A stretch of DNA of 64,000 bases from Gallaecimonas mangrovi (GCF_003367375.1 NZ_CP031416.1:3293501-3357500); one strand, 5' to 3'. Counted from the stretch's first letter, positions 9,201 through 17,655 are shown. Program-made: numbers and translations. The notes: generated by a model from the sequence alone, not told the origin.

Positions 9201-10087
9201 AAGGCTAGCTGCTGATGCTGGTTGTAATGAAACAGCCAGCGATGCCCAAAGCGGTTGTGAATACTGCTAACCCGCCATTGCCCGGCGCTTTGGGGTAAAA
9301 ATACCCAAACCAAACCACTGGGTTCACTAAGCTGCATGCGGCCATCGGCTTTATGTTCCAAGCGATGGCCAGTGGCAGCTTGCCAGCCAACCTCTTTGGG
9401 GGCCAGCAGTGGAAAGCGCAGCACCCGCCCTTCGCTATCGAGGCTGTAGCTGTGGTTATCGTCTTGCCAAAGTGGCCGCAGCAGGTCGTTGTACCAACCA
9501 TGGCCCAAGCCAAAATCGCGGTCGCAAAGACTGGAGCGGTACCAGCGTTTAAAGGTCAGTGGCATTGGCCCTTGCACTGCAAAATCAACAAGCTGTAGCA
9601 GTTCTTCGCCGGTGGCGGGGGCAACCGGGTCACCAAGGGTTTGGCTGTCGCTGGCATCGGGGCCAACACTGTCGCTGGTGGCGCCTTTTTCAGCTGCGCC
9701 GCTACTGGCATTACTGCTGGCGCTGCTGCTATTGCCGCTATTGGCGCGGGCATCATCGGCAGCAGCGCTGTCACTGGCCGCTAAAGGGGCTTTAGGCGGG
9801 TTACTTTGCGGCAATAACCAGGCGCTGAGTTTGCTGTTAGCTAAGGCATCAGCCAACAGCGGGAAAGCTTCAGCACTTGAAACCGGCTCGCTATCGGGGC
9901 TAACCAGTTTTACCGCACGGCTGATATCTTCAAAGTGGTGGTCAGCGTCCACCATAAAGACGCCTTGCAGCCATTGCTGCCAAGCGTCGCTGTCTGCGCG
10001 GCTAACGGCTTCGCCGCTGCCTTTAAAGCCAGGTAACGCCAGCACCAGATGGTGGCTATGTGCCTGGATCTCAACCGAATTACTCAT
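6257..10087 (-). CDS. Rhs-repeat T6SS effector with ART-like C-terminal toxin
   Basis: A 1276-aa protein. Residues 1-97 are an unrecognised N-terminal domain with no PAAR motif. A Ser/Ala-rich linker (about 98-150) leads into the TGEELLQLVDFAVQGPMPL start of the Rhs region. Dozens of YD-type repeats (YDxxGR, RYDALG) form the shell, and the core ends at RYLTPDPLGL with a second DPLGL at about 1121-1125, where such proteins cleave themselves. The last about 150 residues carry YRG (R1163), SWT (S1207) and GEVEML (E1258, E1260). These match the R-S-E order and ExE motif of ADP-ribosyltransferases; that assignment is inference. The start has AAGGACAGC before ATG and overlaps the preceding gene by 8 bp. 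The vgrG-accessory-Rhs-immunity order indicates T6SS delivery. Confidence 0.85.
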   Translation of the reverse strand: MSNSVEIQAHSHHLVLALPGFKGSGEAVSRADSDAWQQWLQGVFMVDADHHFEDISRAVKLVSPDSEPVSSAEAFPLLADALANSKLSAWLLPQSNPPKAPLAASDSAAADDARANSGNSSSASSNASSGAAEKGATSDSVGPDASDSQTLGDPVAPATGEELLQLVDFAVQGPMPLTFKRWYRSSLCDRDFGLGHGWYNDLLRPLWQDDNHSYSLDSEGRVLRFPLLAPKEVGWQAATGHRLEHKADGRMQLSEPSGLVWVFLPQSAGQWRVSSIHNRFGHRWLFHYNQHQQLAFVDVAEHRRLVLNWHGAHLASIGLKEGKRVASLGRYQHDEQGDLITVQCQKLREHYQYQGHLLRERQLASGYRFLLTWQGAGPAARCIHTRGEDGSDDFHFDYDTLNRETKVTDAFGHQWLYRYNNSGQITARVGPNGGEHQWTYDTQGRLRRYRLPDGRAWRYEFDGKGMPVCDWLPDGRRHRRVYNKLGFCIAETLPDGRFIERKLDGLGRLLAERRADGSQWQYHYDAAGWLREAASDDGKTERYGLDGNGQPLAVEKGGNLRRLAFDNQGRPAGQLVHDLVTQYQYDGDKLTASHQYPENAPDQQLSWRFAYDSAGRLNRYESALGAVHQFEYDGRERPLRYIRPDGKTVHYSYDKARRLVDLVRPDGGRWQLGYDALGQVNRVAAPDGRDIQFGYDANGQIIHRQQGGDWLQHLKRDAGGRVTRQNSQGKGRQPVAKQFRYDHLGRMVTAACEGRRLAWRYDNQGRIVRHDQDGHSVGYQYGQAQQLKTLRLPDGTRVQFHYGQNGLWEQISVGGAVVLSRSFDDSGREQNRQGAANQQSQVFDRHDRLINRRWQGQQSHLRRYNWDAESRLEELEDSDAGETRFERDSVGQLIRDGDIAFRYDEGGNRRSEGDKLGKDRLLQTRTARRRYDALGAEVELRGERDESRHFDAEGGLIAFNREGLQLRYGYDALNRRAWRKGPTGTVNYLWHGDNLLGEERQGRWQWFIRDPQTHEPLLTIHNDEVYFYELDWRKAPIRLWSGQGQCAWKAQSDAWGNYQCEGDIHQPLRLPGQFEDELTGLYFNRFRDYDPKTGRYLTPDPLGLKGGLNSYRYTANPVDYIDPLGLSTADVGVTATDADKGETAAITEDVPAMQELEPQYLYRGIHSGHPAYQDALNGVVAPANQDADLTPEQHAEGGLTGGSQYVSWTRDRELALTHAKKNASNDGNPGLLLSVPVGAPSEGDEWAWGWTHRNEWGEVEMLQIGTRKNVLVKKVE

Positions 10088-10778
10088 GCTGTCCTTCGCT
10101 TCCTTGCCAACGCACTATGGCCACTCCCATCATTGGGCTGTTGTCCAATTCCACCACAACGGCATCTCCTTGCCATTGCCCCCAGGCCAGCCCCTGGGCC
10201 ATCCAGGCCCAGGAATATAGCGCGCCAGCCATCTCTAAATTCATGCCTGCTTCGGCAAACTGCCAATTGACATCACTGCCGGTCCAACCGGACATGTTGC
10301 CAAAAAATGGCATTAACCGTTGTAAGTAGCCATCTGCGCCCGACCCGGGTAACAGCATCAACGCTGGCCTTGGGCAAAGCTGGCGGGCCTTAGAAATTAA
10401 CGGCGCAAAGTCGGGATTGGCATCCCAGCGGCCATCTGCCAGCAAATCACTAACGGCGATGCCAGTACTGGCAGGGGTAATATCCAGCGCTAAAACGCCG
10501 CCGCTAACAGCAGCAATAATGCGGCCCGGCTGCGGGCTGCTATTGAGCTGACTTAAGATAAGCGCCATGGCCGCCCGGCCTCTGGCGATTTCCACGCCAG
10601 CTGGAGCCTGCACCTTGCTGCCATAAGGCACCAACAGCCAGTTGCGCCTGTCAGTTGCCAGCCATGGCGCTATGGCTTCTGGCCCTTGGCTGGCCCCCGG
10701 TAAAGGCTGCTCGCCAGCTAACAGCTGCGCGGCACTCACCCCGGCAATGTGGCCACTTAAGCTAAGCTGCCAAGGCAT
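10080..10778 (-). CDS. Unrecognised T6SS effector-associated protein (possible adaptor)
   Basis: A 232-aa protein. The frame is open further upstream, but GGAGGG is placed ideally before the ATG at 10778, leaving a 22-bp overlap with the previous gene. There are no signal peptide or membrane segments. The sequence is rich in Ala, Gly, Leu and Trp. The end (MNLEMAGALYSWAWMAQGL, then VVVELDNSPMMGVAIV) faintly recalls the C-terminal part of ketosynthase/thiolase-fold proteins, which sometimes occur beside T6SS effectors; I treat this only as a hint. It lies between vgrG and rhs and overlaps the rhs start by 8 bp. Position suggests an effector-loading adaptor or chaperone for the Rhs protein, which lacks its own PAAR domain. 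Confidence 0.55.
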   Translation of the reverse strand: MPWQLSLSGHIAGVSAAQLLAGEQPLPGASQGPEAIAPWLATDRRNWLLVPYGSKVQAPAGVEIARGRAAMALILSQLNSSPQPGRIIAAVSGGVLALDITPASTGIAVSDLLADGRWDANPDFAPLISKARQLCPRPALMLLPGSGADGYLQRLMPFFGNMSGWTGSDVNWQFAEAGMNLEMAGALYSWAWMAQGLAWGQWQGDAVVVELDNSPMMGVAIVRWQGSEGQHE

Positions 10779-11635
10779 AGCTGCCCTCCAAAAAGTGACC
10801 AGGGTGCGCCCCGGCTTTGCGGCGTTACCAACCCCCACAAACGGCTGCGGTATTTCAGCATCAATTGCTGTGGCAGCTGCGTTAACCATGCTGCATTAAG
10901 GGCCTCCCCCCAGCATTGGCGCTCGGCAACCGCCTTTTGACTGCCACCGCTTAAATACAGCTGGTTATCCAGCACGGCCTCGGCAAGCTCTTGTTGGTGC
11001 AATGTGCCAAGCCAAGGTAAAAACCGCCCCAAATGACTGCGCCCCATCAGGTTCACCAGGGTGATTTCGTCCACCTTGGCGGCCAGCACATTAATGCTGG
11101 CGACCACTTGTGTGGTGGGCGCTTGTTGCCAAAGCGGCGTTAGCCAATATTGCCATTGCTGGCCCTGGCTCTGTTCCCAAAGGGTAACCACCACCTTGGC
11201 CAAGGGCTTTTCGCCTTTTTGAGCACTTGACCACAGCGCCCAATCCCCGGTGGCTGATTGCTGGCGAAGCCAATAAGCCCTTGCCTGCAACCAGCCACCG
11301 GGGCTTTTCGGCAACATTAATGCCGGGTAACAGCCGGCCAGCCACCACGCCAACGTCTGGCCGCTTGGCAGCTGGCAAAGCGCTTGCTGCAGCCTTAATA
11401 ATTCACCCGGCCAAATACGTTCGCGCGCTTCAATAAATGCCATGGCATCTTGGTGCGCTGGCAGTAAAGCCAACAAGCTCTCGGCATCTAGCCCCTGGGC
11501 ACTTGCTGGCCCTAACTGCCCTTGTGCCAAGGCCCCTAACAAGCGCCGGTCATGGAGCTTTAACAGGCCAAGGTCGGCTTCACCGCTTTGCAGCATGGCT
11601 TGGCGCTGGGCAAAAAAGCGTGACAAGGCGTCCAT
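10757..11635 (-). CDS. Unrecognised protein after vgrG (possibly TIGR02270-like)
   Basis: A 292-aa soluble protein rich in Leu, Gln and Trp, with no signal peptide. The N-terminal region (LKLHDRRLLGALAQGQLG) loosely resembles the start of TIGR02270-type proteins, a poorly studied family linked to T6SS loci, but the match is too weak to rely on. The start codon overlaps the vgrG stop by one base (TGATG), so it is translated directly after VgrG. Together with the next gene it forms a two-gene insert between vgrG and the Rhs effector, where Tap/Eag/DUF2169-type loading factors usually sit. An adaptor role is inferred from position only. Confidence 0.5.
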   Translation of the reverse strand: MDALSRFFAQRQAMLQSGEADLGLLKLHDRRLLGALAQGQLGPASAQGLDAESLLALLPAHQDAMAFIEARERIWPGELLRLQQALCQLPSGQTLAWWLAGCYPALMLPKSPGGWLQARAYWLRQQSATGDWALWSSAQKGEKPLAKVVVTLWEQSQGQQWQYWLTPLWQQAPTTQVVASINVLAAKVDEITLVNLMGRSHLGRFLPWLGTLHQQELAEAVLDNQLYLSGGSQKAVAERQCWGEALNAAWLTQLPQQLMLKYRSRLWGLVTPQSRGAPWSLFGGQLCLGSLA

Positions 11636-13455
11636 CAGTTGAGCTTGATTTGGCTGCCCTTGAGGGTGATCACCGAGCCCTTAATGCTGATTTCGCCGGA
11701 GCTCTTCATCTCAATTTGGGCGCCACCACATTTCAAGGTGATGGACGTGCCGCCATCAATGGTGACCGTTTTTGCTACTGTCACTTTTTGGTCGCCGTCG
11801 ATTTTTAGCGTCTGGTTGTTAGTAACGTTCAAGGTGTCATCGTTGAGCACCTTGCCGGTACGGTCATTTTTAATTTCAAAAGACTGATCGTTTTTCACCA
11901 AATAGGTCATGTCTTTTTCGGCCTGAATATTGACCAGTTCTTTACCTTTGGTGTCGTCAAATTGCAGCTCGTTGTAATTGCTGGTGCTGCCTTTAATAGT
12001 TTGGGTTTTAATACCGTAACGGTTCTTACCATCTCCGTCGGTGCTGTAAGGCAACTTGTTGTTACCGTTATACAAAGCGCCTGTTACCAGCGGCTGGTCA
12101 GGGTCACCATTTAAAAAGGCCACCACCACTTCTTCACCAACCCGGGGAATAAACTGGGCACCAAAACCGGCCCCGGCCCAAGGGTGCGCCACCCTCACAT
12201 AGCAGGAGCTTTCGTCGTTATTTTTGCCTTCACGGTCCCAGTGAAATTGCACCTTGATACGGCCGTCTTTATCCACATGAATGGTTTCGCCGCTTTTGCC
12301 GGTAACGGTGGCGGTTTGAATACCGGGGATCACCGGCTTATTTACCCGCTTAGGCAAAATGTCTTGGTCTGACGGCAGGCACGAGAAGGTATTAGCAAAC
12401 TGGAAGGCGTCAACACCGCTGCCACCATCACTATTGAGTGGCACCCGGGCGGTTAGCTTCATTGCAACAATGTTGAAGCCATTGGGTGACGGAATAGCAT
12501 CTTCATGCTCTTTAAAACTAAAGCTTTGGCCAACACTCAGTGAGCGCAGGTCACTTTTGGCTTCGATGAGGCTGGCATCAACAATCTCGGCGCCAAGGTG
12601 TTGCTTGGCACGGCTTTCACTCGCCAGGGCGCGGTTTTCTTCGCTGTGGTAATAAAAGGCTTCCTGTTTGCCAAACTTGTCGCCAGCCGGCTTGCCGGTG
12701 GATTTTTCGTCTACCGGCTGCGCTGGCGCAGAGTAGTTATAAGAACGGTCTAGCCATTTGGCAGTAGCCGCTTTCCCTGACACCAGCCAGCGGCTGATAT
12801 GGGGTTCCCCCTTACTTTTAGTGCGGTAAATTACCTCTTTTTCAGCGGCGTAAGAAAAGGCCTTGGCAGAGCTGGCTATCACCAGCTTATGGCTGCCCTT
12901 GGCGTGCTTAAAGAAGAAAAAGAGGCCGTCGTTGGCCAAAATGCGCTGCACAAAGGCCCAGTCAGATTCCTGGTATTGCACGCAGTACGGCAACTTGTAA
13001 GGGGTGAATGACTTTAACGATTCCTCAATGGCTTGGCTGTGTTCAGCCAGTACCTTTTTGGCAATGTCCACTGAGGTCATATTCTGAAAAACGCGGTTGT
13101 TAATGCGCCGGGTCGCCGACCAGGCTCTTGGCACAACCACGGCTTGGTAACGCTGGCCATCTTTGCTGTTCTGGGCTTTACCCAGCTCACTAATGGATAA
13201 AATATGGCCGTTAAAATAGCGCTCTTTAGCACTGGCGCTGTCACCCAGGCTCAGGCTAATAGTGACGTTTTCCCCCACAAGGCTATCAAGGTCTTTAATG
13301 CGGGAATTGGCAAAAAAGCCCACCTGGATGTCAAAAAGCTGAGACAGCCCTTCGCTTACGTCAAGACGTTCCAGCACCAGGGCGTCCTGCCCAAGGGATG
13401 ACTGGATCTTAAGAAAGTGATGTTGCAGTTCCTTGCCCATGTCGCGGTACACCAT
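11635..13455 (-). CDS. vgrG: T6SS spike protein VgrG (TssI)
   Basis: A 606-aa protein: the gp27-like base (FLKIQSSLGQDALVLERLDVSEGLSQLFDIQVGF is the typical opening), then the gp5-like OB fold (GRIKVQFHWDREGKNNDESSCYVRVAHPWAGAGFG) and a beta-prism region of valine/threonine repeats ending at IKLN. There is no C-terminal effector extension, so it is a structural spike whose cargo is supplied in trans by the Rhs protein downstream. Start choice is uncertain: ATG at 13455 or the in-frame ATG at 13440; neither has a strong Shine-Dalgarno. It follows hcp after a hairpin and leads the effector operon. Confidence 0.95.
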   Translation of the reverse strand: MVYRDMGKELQHHFLKIQSSLGQDALVLERLDVSEGLSQLFDIQVGFFANSRIKDLDSLVGENVTISLSLGDSASAKERYFNGHILSISELGKAQNSKDGQRYQAVVVPRAWSATRRINNRVFQNMTSVDIAKKVLAEHSQAIEESLKSFTPYKLPYCVQYQESDWAFVQRILANDGLFFFFKHAKGSHKLVIASSAKAFSYAAEKEVIYRTKSKGEPHISRWLVSGKAATAKWLDRSYNYSAPAQPVDEKSTGKPAGDKFGKQEAFYYHSEENRALASESRAKQHLGAEIVDASLIEAKSDLRSLSVGQSFSFKEHEDAIPSPNGFNIVAMKLTARVPLNSDGGSGVDAFQFANTFSCLPSDQDILPKRVNKPVIPGIQTATVTGKSGETIHVDKDGRIKVQFHWDREGKNNDESSCYVRVAHPWAGAGFGAQFIPRVGEEVVVAFLNGDPDQPLVTGALYNGNNKLPYSTDGDGKNRYGIKTQTIKGSTSNYNELQFDDTKGKELVNIQAEKDMTYLVKNDQSFEIKNDRTGKVLNDDTLNVTNNQTLKIDGDQKVTVAKTVTIDGGTSITLKCGGAQIEMKSSGEISIKGSVITLKGSQIKLN

Positions 13456-13476
13456 CCAAGTGTATGAAAATCAAAG

Positions 13477-13502
13477 ATGGGGAGAGCATCCGCCCTCCCC
13501 AT
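13477..13502 (-). terminator. Hairpin between hcp and vgrG (partial terminator/attenuator)
   Basis: Perfect 8-bp arms ATGGGGAG (13477-13484) and CTCCCCAT (13495-13502) are followed, in the minus-strand RNA, by a moderately U-rich stretch. It lies just after hcp and before vgrG. Partial termination here would make hcp transcripts outnumber those of vgrG and the effector, which fits the much higher demand for the tube protein. Confidence 0.6.
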
Positions 13503-13518
13503 AGGGGTAGGTAGAGCC

Positions 13519-13998
13519 TTACAGCTTCTGACCTTTCACGCCGCTGTAACCGTAAACCAGCGGGGCCTGAGCGGCATTGGTATCGTCGGTTGGGGTAACG
13601 GTCATGGTCAGTTCGGTGTAGGAAATGGTCAGCGTTTCCACCGGGCGGTCACCCGCTACAGACAGGGAGTAGTTAGAGATCATGGCGTCGGTCAGTTCCA
13701 GCTTCATGATTTCTTCGATTTTTTCACCCTGTTTGGTGAGGTGGAAAACAGCCGATTTGCCGCTACCGATGGTGGCTTCTTTCAGCAGGTCCGGAGACGC
13801 CTTGTCTTGCAGTTTGGTGATAGTGATATCGCCAAGGCGAGTGGCAGACGCTTCACGGTCCATAGCAGTACCGGTGTAGGCACTGATCTCGCGGTGTACG
13901 TTGAAGTCCATAGACAGCACAGTGATCATGTCCTTGTACTGTTCTGCTGTGGCTTCGCCGGTAACACCTTCGTACTTCAGGTAAGTGTTAGCTTGCAT
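13519..13998 (-). CDS. hcp: T6SS tube protein Hcp (TssD)
   Basis: A 159-aa protein of usual Hcp length, all-beta in character. It opens with MQANTYLKYEGVTGEAT and contains HLTKQGEKIEEIMKLELTDAMIS and the closing YTELTMTVTPTD segment of the Hcp1 family. Hexameric rings of Hcp stack into the inner tube that the sheath expels. No C-terminal effector extension is present. A strong AAAAGGAG ribosome-binding site precedes the ATG. It sits alone in an 80-bp plus 63-bp frame between clpV and vgrG, the latter gap holding a hairpin. Confidence 0.96.
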   Translation of the reverse strand: MQANTYLKYEGVTGEATAEQYKDMITVLSMDFNVHREISAYTGTAMDREASATRLGDITITKLQDKASPDLLKEATIGSGKSAVFHLTKQGEKIEEIMKLELTDAMISNYSLSVAGDRPVETLTISYTELTMTVTPTDDTNAAQAPLVYGYSGVKGQKL

Positions 13999-14078
13999 GG
14001 TATAGCTCCTTTTGATTGCGAGTTACGTCCTGTAACGAGGACAAGTTTTTCCAGCAGGCAGTGCCTGGCAGGAAGGGG

Positions 14079-16673
14079 TCACACTGCGGCGCCCTCGACG
14101 TCCACTGTCAGTTCGCCATCAACAACAGACAGGCTGACACCGGCCACCGGGGTTTCGGCAGCCAGGCAACGCAGTATTTGCTCCGACATCTGCGGCAACA
14201 GCTGCCGCTGAATAATGTATTGAATGTTGCGCGCCCCCGAACTGGCCTGGGTACAACGCGCAACGATATTGCTGACCACGTCGTCATCGAAGTGCAGCGG
14301 CACTTGGTGGTGGCGCTGAACACGTTCAGCCACCCGTGCTAATTGCAGTTGGGTAATGGCCGCCAGTTGTTCCTCGGCCAAGGGCCGGTAAGGCAACACG
14401 TTACAGCGGCCAAGAAAAGCGGGTTTAAAGGTTTGCAGCAGGTCATCCCAAATGGCGTCTTTGACCTTGGACATGTCGTCAGGGGCGGTCAGCTCGTCAG
14501 CAAACAAGTCAGTAATGCTGTCGGTGGCTGCATTTGAGGTCATCAGAATAACGGTGTTTTTAAAGTCCACGTCGCGGCCTTCGCCGTCACGCAACATGCC
14601 TTTATCGAACACCTGATAGAAGACGTCCTGCACCCCAGGATGGGCTTTTTCCATCTCGTCGAGGAGGACAACGCTGTAGGGTTTGCGGCGTACGGCTTCG
14701 GTTAAAACACCACCTTCGCCATAACCCACATAACCGGGAGGGGATCCCAATAGCTGCGACACTTTATGTTCTTCCTTGAACTCAGACATGTTAATCACGG
14801 TCACGTTGGCTTCACTGCCATAGACCTGTTCGGCCAGGGTTAACGCCGTTTCGGTTTTGCCAACCCCACTGGGGCCTACCAGCAGAAAAACCCCTAATGG
14901 TTTTTTCTCGTCAGCCAAATTGGCTCTGGCAATGCGTACCGTACGGGCGATGTCGTCAAGGGCGTGATCCTGCCCTTTCACCCTGGCTTTCAAGCGCTCA
15001 TCAAGGCTAAGAATGCTTTGCACTTCATCGGCTTGCATTCTGCCCAGTGGAATACCTGTCCAATCGCTGAGCACTTGTGCCACCAGTTGCTCATCCACCT
15101 GCCAATGCACCAAAGGTTCCACCCGGGCACTGAGCTGGCTACGAAGTGCGTTTAGCGCTTCAAGCATGGCAACGTCGTCACTTTCGCTTAACTGCTCGCC
15201 CAGAGACAGAGCATCGGCCACCATCTTTTGCTCATTTTGCCAAGTGCTACTTAATTGATTCACGCTTTCCTGAACAACGGCTTGTTCGGTTGCCAGCTCA
15301 TCGCGGCGCTGGCTGTGGTCAAAGCCGCTGCGCTGCTCCCGCGCCAAAATGGCTGCTTCGGTTTCAAGGGCGCTTAGCCTGGCTTGCGCCCGCTCCAGCG
15401 CCGCAGGCAGACTGGCCTGGCTCATGGCCACCCGGGCACAAGCGGTATCCAGCAGCGCTACCGATTTATCCGGTTGCTGGCGGCCTGGCAGGTAACGGCT
15501 GGAAAGCTGCACCGCGCTTTTTGCCGCCGAATCGGTGATATGTACGCTATGGTGTTTTTCCAGCACCGGCAGCAAACCGCGAAGAATTTGCACCGCCACT
15601 TCATCACTGGGTTCTTCGACCTTGACCACCTGAAACCGCCGCGCAAGGGCAGCATCTTTTTCAAAGAACTTTTTATATTCGGCCCAGGTAGTGGCGGCAA
15701 TGGTACGCAGCTCACCTCGCGCCAGCGCTGGCTTTAAAAGGTTCGCCGCATCACCCTGCCCGGCCTGGCCACCGGCACCAATCATGTTGTGCGCCTCGTC
15801 AATAAACACCAGCACTGGCTCGGGGGAGGCATTGACTTCACTAATCACCTTTTTAAGGCGGTTTTCAAACTCACCTTTAACCCCGGCACCGGCTTGCAGC
15901 AGCGCTAAATCAAGGGTGAGTAAGCGGCAAGATTTCAGTGCATCGGGCACGGTGCCCTCGGCAATGCGCTGGGCCAAGCCTTCTACCACAGCGGTTTTAC
16001 CCACCCCGGCTTCACCGGTCAAAATGGGGTTGTTCTGGCGGCGCCGGGTTAAAATGTCCACCATTTGGCGAATTTCATCGTCGCGGCCCAGTACCGGGTC
16101 TAACTTGCCGGCACGCGCTTGGGCGGTGAGATCAATGCAATATTGGCTAAGGGCTTCTTCTTTGCCACGTTGTTGCGGCGCCTTTGTGCTTGGCGCGCTG
16201 CCAAGGTTTTGGCGAAGCTCGGGCCAATCGGCCAGTAACCGGGTAGGTTCGAGCTTTTCAAGCTCGTGGGCATGGCGCGTGCTGAGCGCTGCCAAGGTGG
16301 CATCATTAAGCAGGGTATACAGTAAGGTGGTGCCACGGATCTGCGGCTCTGCAAATTCAATGGACGTGTCCATCCAGCACTGGCGCAGCAGTTCAACTAA
16401 ACGCACCGACAGCGCTGGCGCCGCGTCATTACCGCTTTTAAAGCTTTCAAGTGCTTGGTTAAGCTCGCTATTGAGCGTCTCAGCACTCAGCCCATAATGG
16501 GCCAGTATTGCCAGTACTTCGGTGTTTTCACACTCCAACAACGCCTTGAGCAAGTGCTCGACTTCCACACTGAAGTGGCTGCGTTGATAACAAAGCCCTA
16601 CGGCCTTTTCCAGTGCCTGATGGCACTCGGGTTCCATGCGCTCAACCAGCGCTTTTAAGGTCATTGAAGACAT
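14079..16673 (-). CDS. clpV: T6SS sheath-recycling ATPase ClpV (TssH)
   Basis: An 864-aa Clp/Hsp100 ATPase. The N-terminal Clp repeat domain (about 1-150; HFSVEVEHLLKALLE) binds contracted TssC. The first AAA domain has Walker A GEAGVGKT and FIDEAHNM. A coiled-coil middle region (about 400-530) follows, and the second AAA domain has GPSGVGKT, LLDEMEKAH and the GYVGYGEGG pore loop. The C-terminal ClpB-D2-small domain closes it. ClpV disassembles contracted TssBC sheaths using ATP. AAGGA precedes the ATG, and the gene follows tssG by 4 bp. The N-terminal SSMTLKALVERMEP opening is typical of ClpV rather than ClpB. Confidence 0.96.
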   Translation of the reverse strand: MSSMTLKALVERMEPECHQALEKAVGLCYQRSHFSVEVEHLLKALLECENTEVLAILAHYGLSAETLNSELNQALESFKSGNDAAPALSVRLVELLRQCWMDTSIEFAEPQIRGTTLLYTLLNDATLAALSTRHAHELEKLEPTRLLADWPELRQNLGSAPSTKAPQQRGKEEALSQYCIDLTAQARAGKLDPVLGRDDEIRQMVDILTRRRQNNPILTGEAGVGKTAVVEGLAQRIAEGTVPDALKSCRLLTLDLALLQAGAGVKGEFENRLKKVISEVNASPEPVLVFIDEAHNMIGAGGQAGQGDAANLLKPALARGELRTIAATTWAEYKKFFEKDAALARRFQVVKVEEPSDEVAVQILRGLLPVLEKHHSVHITDSAAKSAVQLSSRYLPGRQQPDKSVALLDTACARVAMSQASLPAALERAQARLSALETEAAILAREQRSGFDHSQRRDELATEQAVVQESVNQLSSTWQNEQKMVADALSLGEQLSESDDVAMLEALNALRSQLSARVEPLVHWQVDEQLVAQVLSDWTGIPLGRMQADEVQSILSLDERLKARVKGQDHALDDIARTVRIARANLADEKKPLGVFLLVGPSGVGKTETALTLAEQVYGSEANVTVINMSEFKEEHKVSQLLGSPPGYVGYGEGGVLTEAVRRKPYSVVLLDEMEKAHPGVQDVFYQVFDKGMLRDGEGRDVDFKNTVILMTSNAATDSITDLFADELTAPDDMSKVKDAIWDDLLQTFKPAFLGRCNVLPYRPLAEEQLAAITQLQLARVAERVQRHHQVPLHFDDDVVSNIVARCTQASSGARNIQYIIQRQLLPQMSEQILRCLAAETPVAGVSLSVVDGELTVDVEGAAV

Positions 16674-16677
16674 GTCT

Positions 16678-17655
16678 TCATCCTTTCCTTGGCGTAAAGC
16701 CCACAGTCACAATGCTGTCGGGCTGATTTATGGCTTGTAAAAAGCTGTCTGCTCCCAAACGGCTTTTGGCATTAGCCCGGGCTCCGGGCAAAAAACGGGC
16801 TTGGGTGGTCATTTGGCAACGCACCCGAGTTTGGCGGCCAGCAAAAGCCAGGTTAAGGTCGGCCACAGCGCCGCTGTACTGGCCGCCTGGCAGCAAAGAC
16901 GCCACTTGTTGGTGTGATTTTGGTGCAAAGTTCAGCACCAAGCCTTTGTCAGCTACCCAGGTTTTACTGCCCAAAACGGCTTCACCAAGGTGGGCAAATT
17001 GCCCCATCGGTTTTTGCTTGCTGGGCATCGCGCTTTGCTCTGCTATATCGACCCCAACCCAGCCACCTTGCAGCGCCTGATAGCGCACCTTAATACCGGT
17101 AAGGTCTTCAAGTATTTGGCACAGCACAGCGCCACTTTTGGGGCCGCGCATCAGCGCTGCGCCGTATTGCAACTGGCTGTCATCCTCCACGCCGGTTAGG
17201 GCCCGCATGATGGCGGTAAAGGGGTCTAACTCGTCGCGTTCCTGGGCAACCGCTGGCTGGGTGCGGGCCCAGCTGCGATAAAAAAGTGACAGCAACCGGT
17301 GATTAAACAGGTCTAAAAAGTCCTGCAGCGCTGGCGATTTCGCTTTCAGTTGCTGAAGCACCAGTTCGCTGTAATGGCCAGGCAATACCCCCCTAGCACC
17401 GGTCAGGCTCATAAAGTCCAAATCCAGTACTGCTCGCAACTTACCGTCTTCGGTGCGCTGATGGCGGGCCCTAACCACATCTTGCCCGGCAAACCCTTGA
17501 TGCTGGCGCGCACGGAACTTCACCAGTTCTTTGTCTGGCCATCCATCTTCACCGACGCGATGCCAGGGACTTTTATCGTTTTTGATTTGCCGCTCAATAC
17601 GCCAAATCTCCCGATATAACGAGCCGCTGTCTGAGGCGCTACGCTGGCCGGTCAT
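16678..17655 (-). CDS. tssG: T6SS baseplate subunit TssG
   Basis: A 325-aa protein of the TssG/ImpH/VasB family. Recognisable features are the YSELVLQQLKAKSPALQDFLDLFNHRLLSLFYRSW region and the later segment LGEAVLGSKTWVADKGLVLNF that is characteristic of the family. TssG joins TssF, TssE and TssK in the baseplate wedge. Its start overlaps the tssF stop by 4 bp (ATGA), showing translational coupling, and clpV follows 4 bp later. Confidence 0.93.
   Translation of the reverse strand: MTGQRSASDSGSLYREIWRIERQIKNDKSPWHRVGEDGWPDKELVKFRARQHQGFAGQDVVRARHQRTEDGKLRAVLDLDFMSLTGARGVLPGHYSELVLQQLKAKSPALQDFLDLFNHRLLSLFYRSWARTQPAVAQERDELDPFTAIMRALTGVEDDSQLQYGAALMRGPKSGAVLCQILEDLTGIKVRYQALQGGWVGVDIAEQSAMPSKQKPMGQFAHLGEAVLGSKTWVADKGLVLNFAPKSHQQVASLLPGGQYSGAVADLNLAFAGRQTRVRCQMTTQARFLPGARANAKSRLGADSFLQAINQPDSIVTVGFTPRKG

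Noticed and set aside
14051-14070. CAGGCA-G-TGCCTG dyad between clpV and hcp, considered as a terminator or sigma-54 site
   Set aside because: The central spacer is one base, so it cannot form a normal hairpin. The GG and GC elements are 8 rather than 10 bases apart, so it is not a sigma-54 promoter. It might be an operator, but there is no support.
15691-16497. 268-codon plus-strand frame opposite clpV
   Set aside because: It is a Ser/Arg-rich shadow of the ClpV N-terminal and first AAA domain coding region, with no independent signals.
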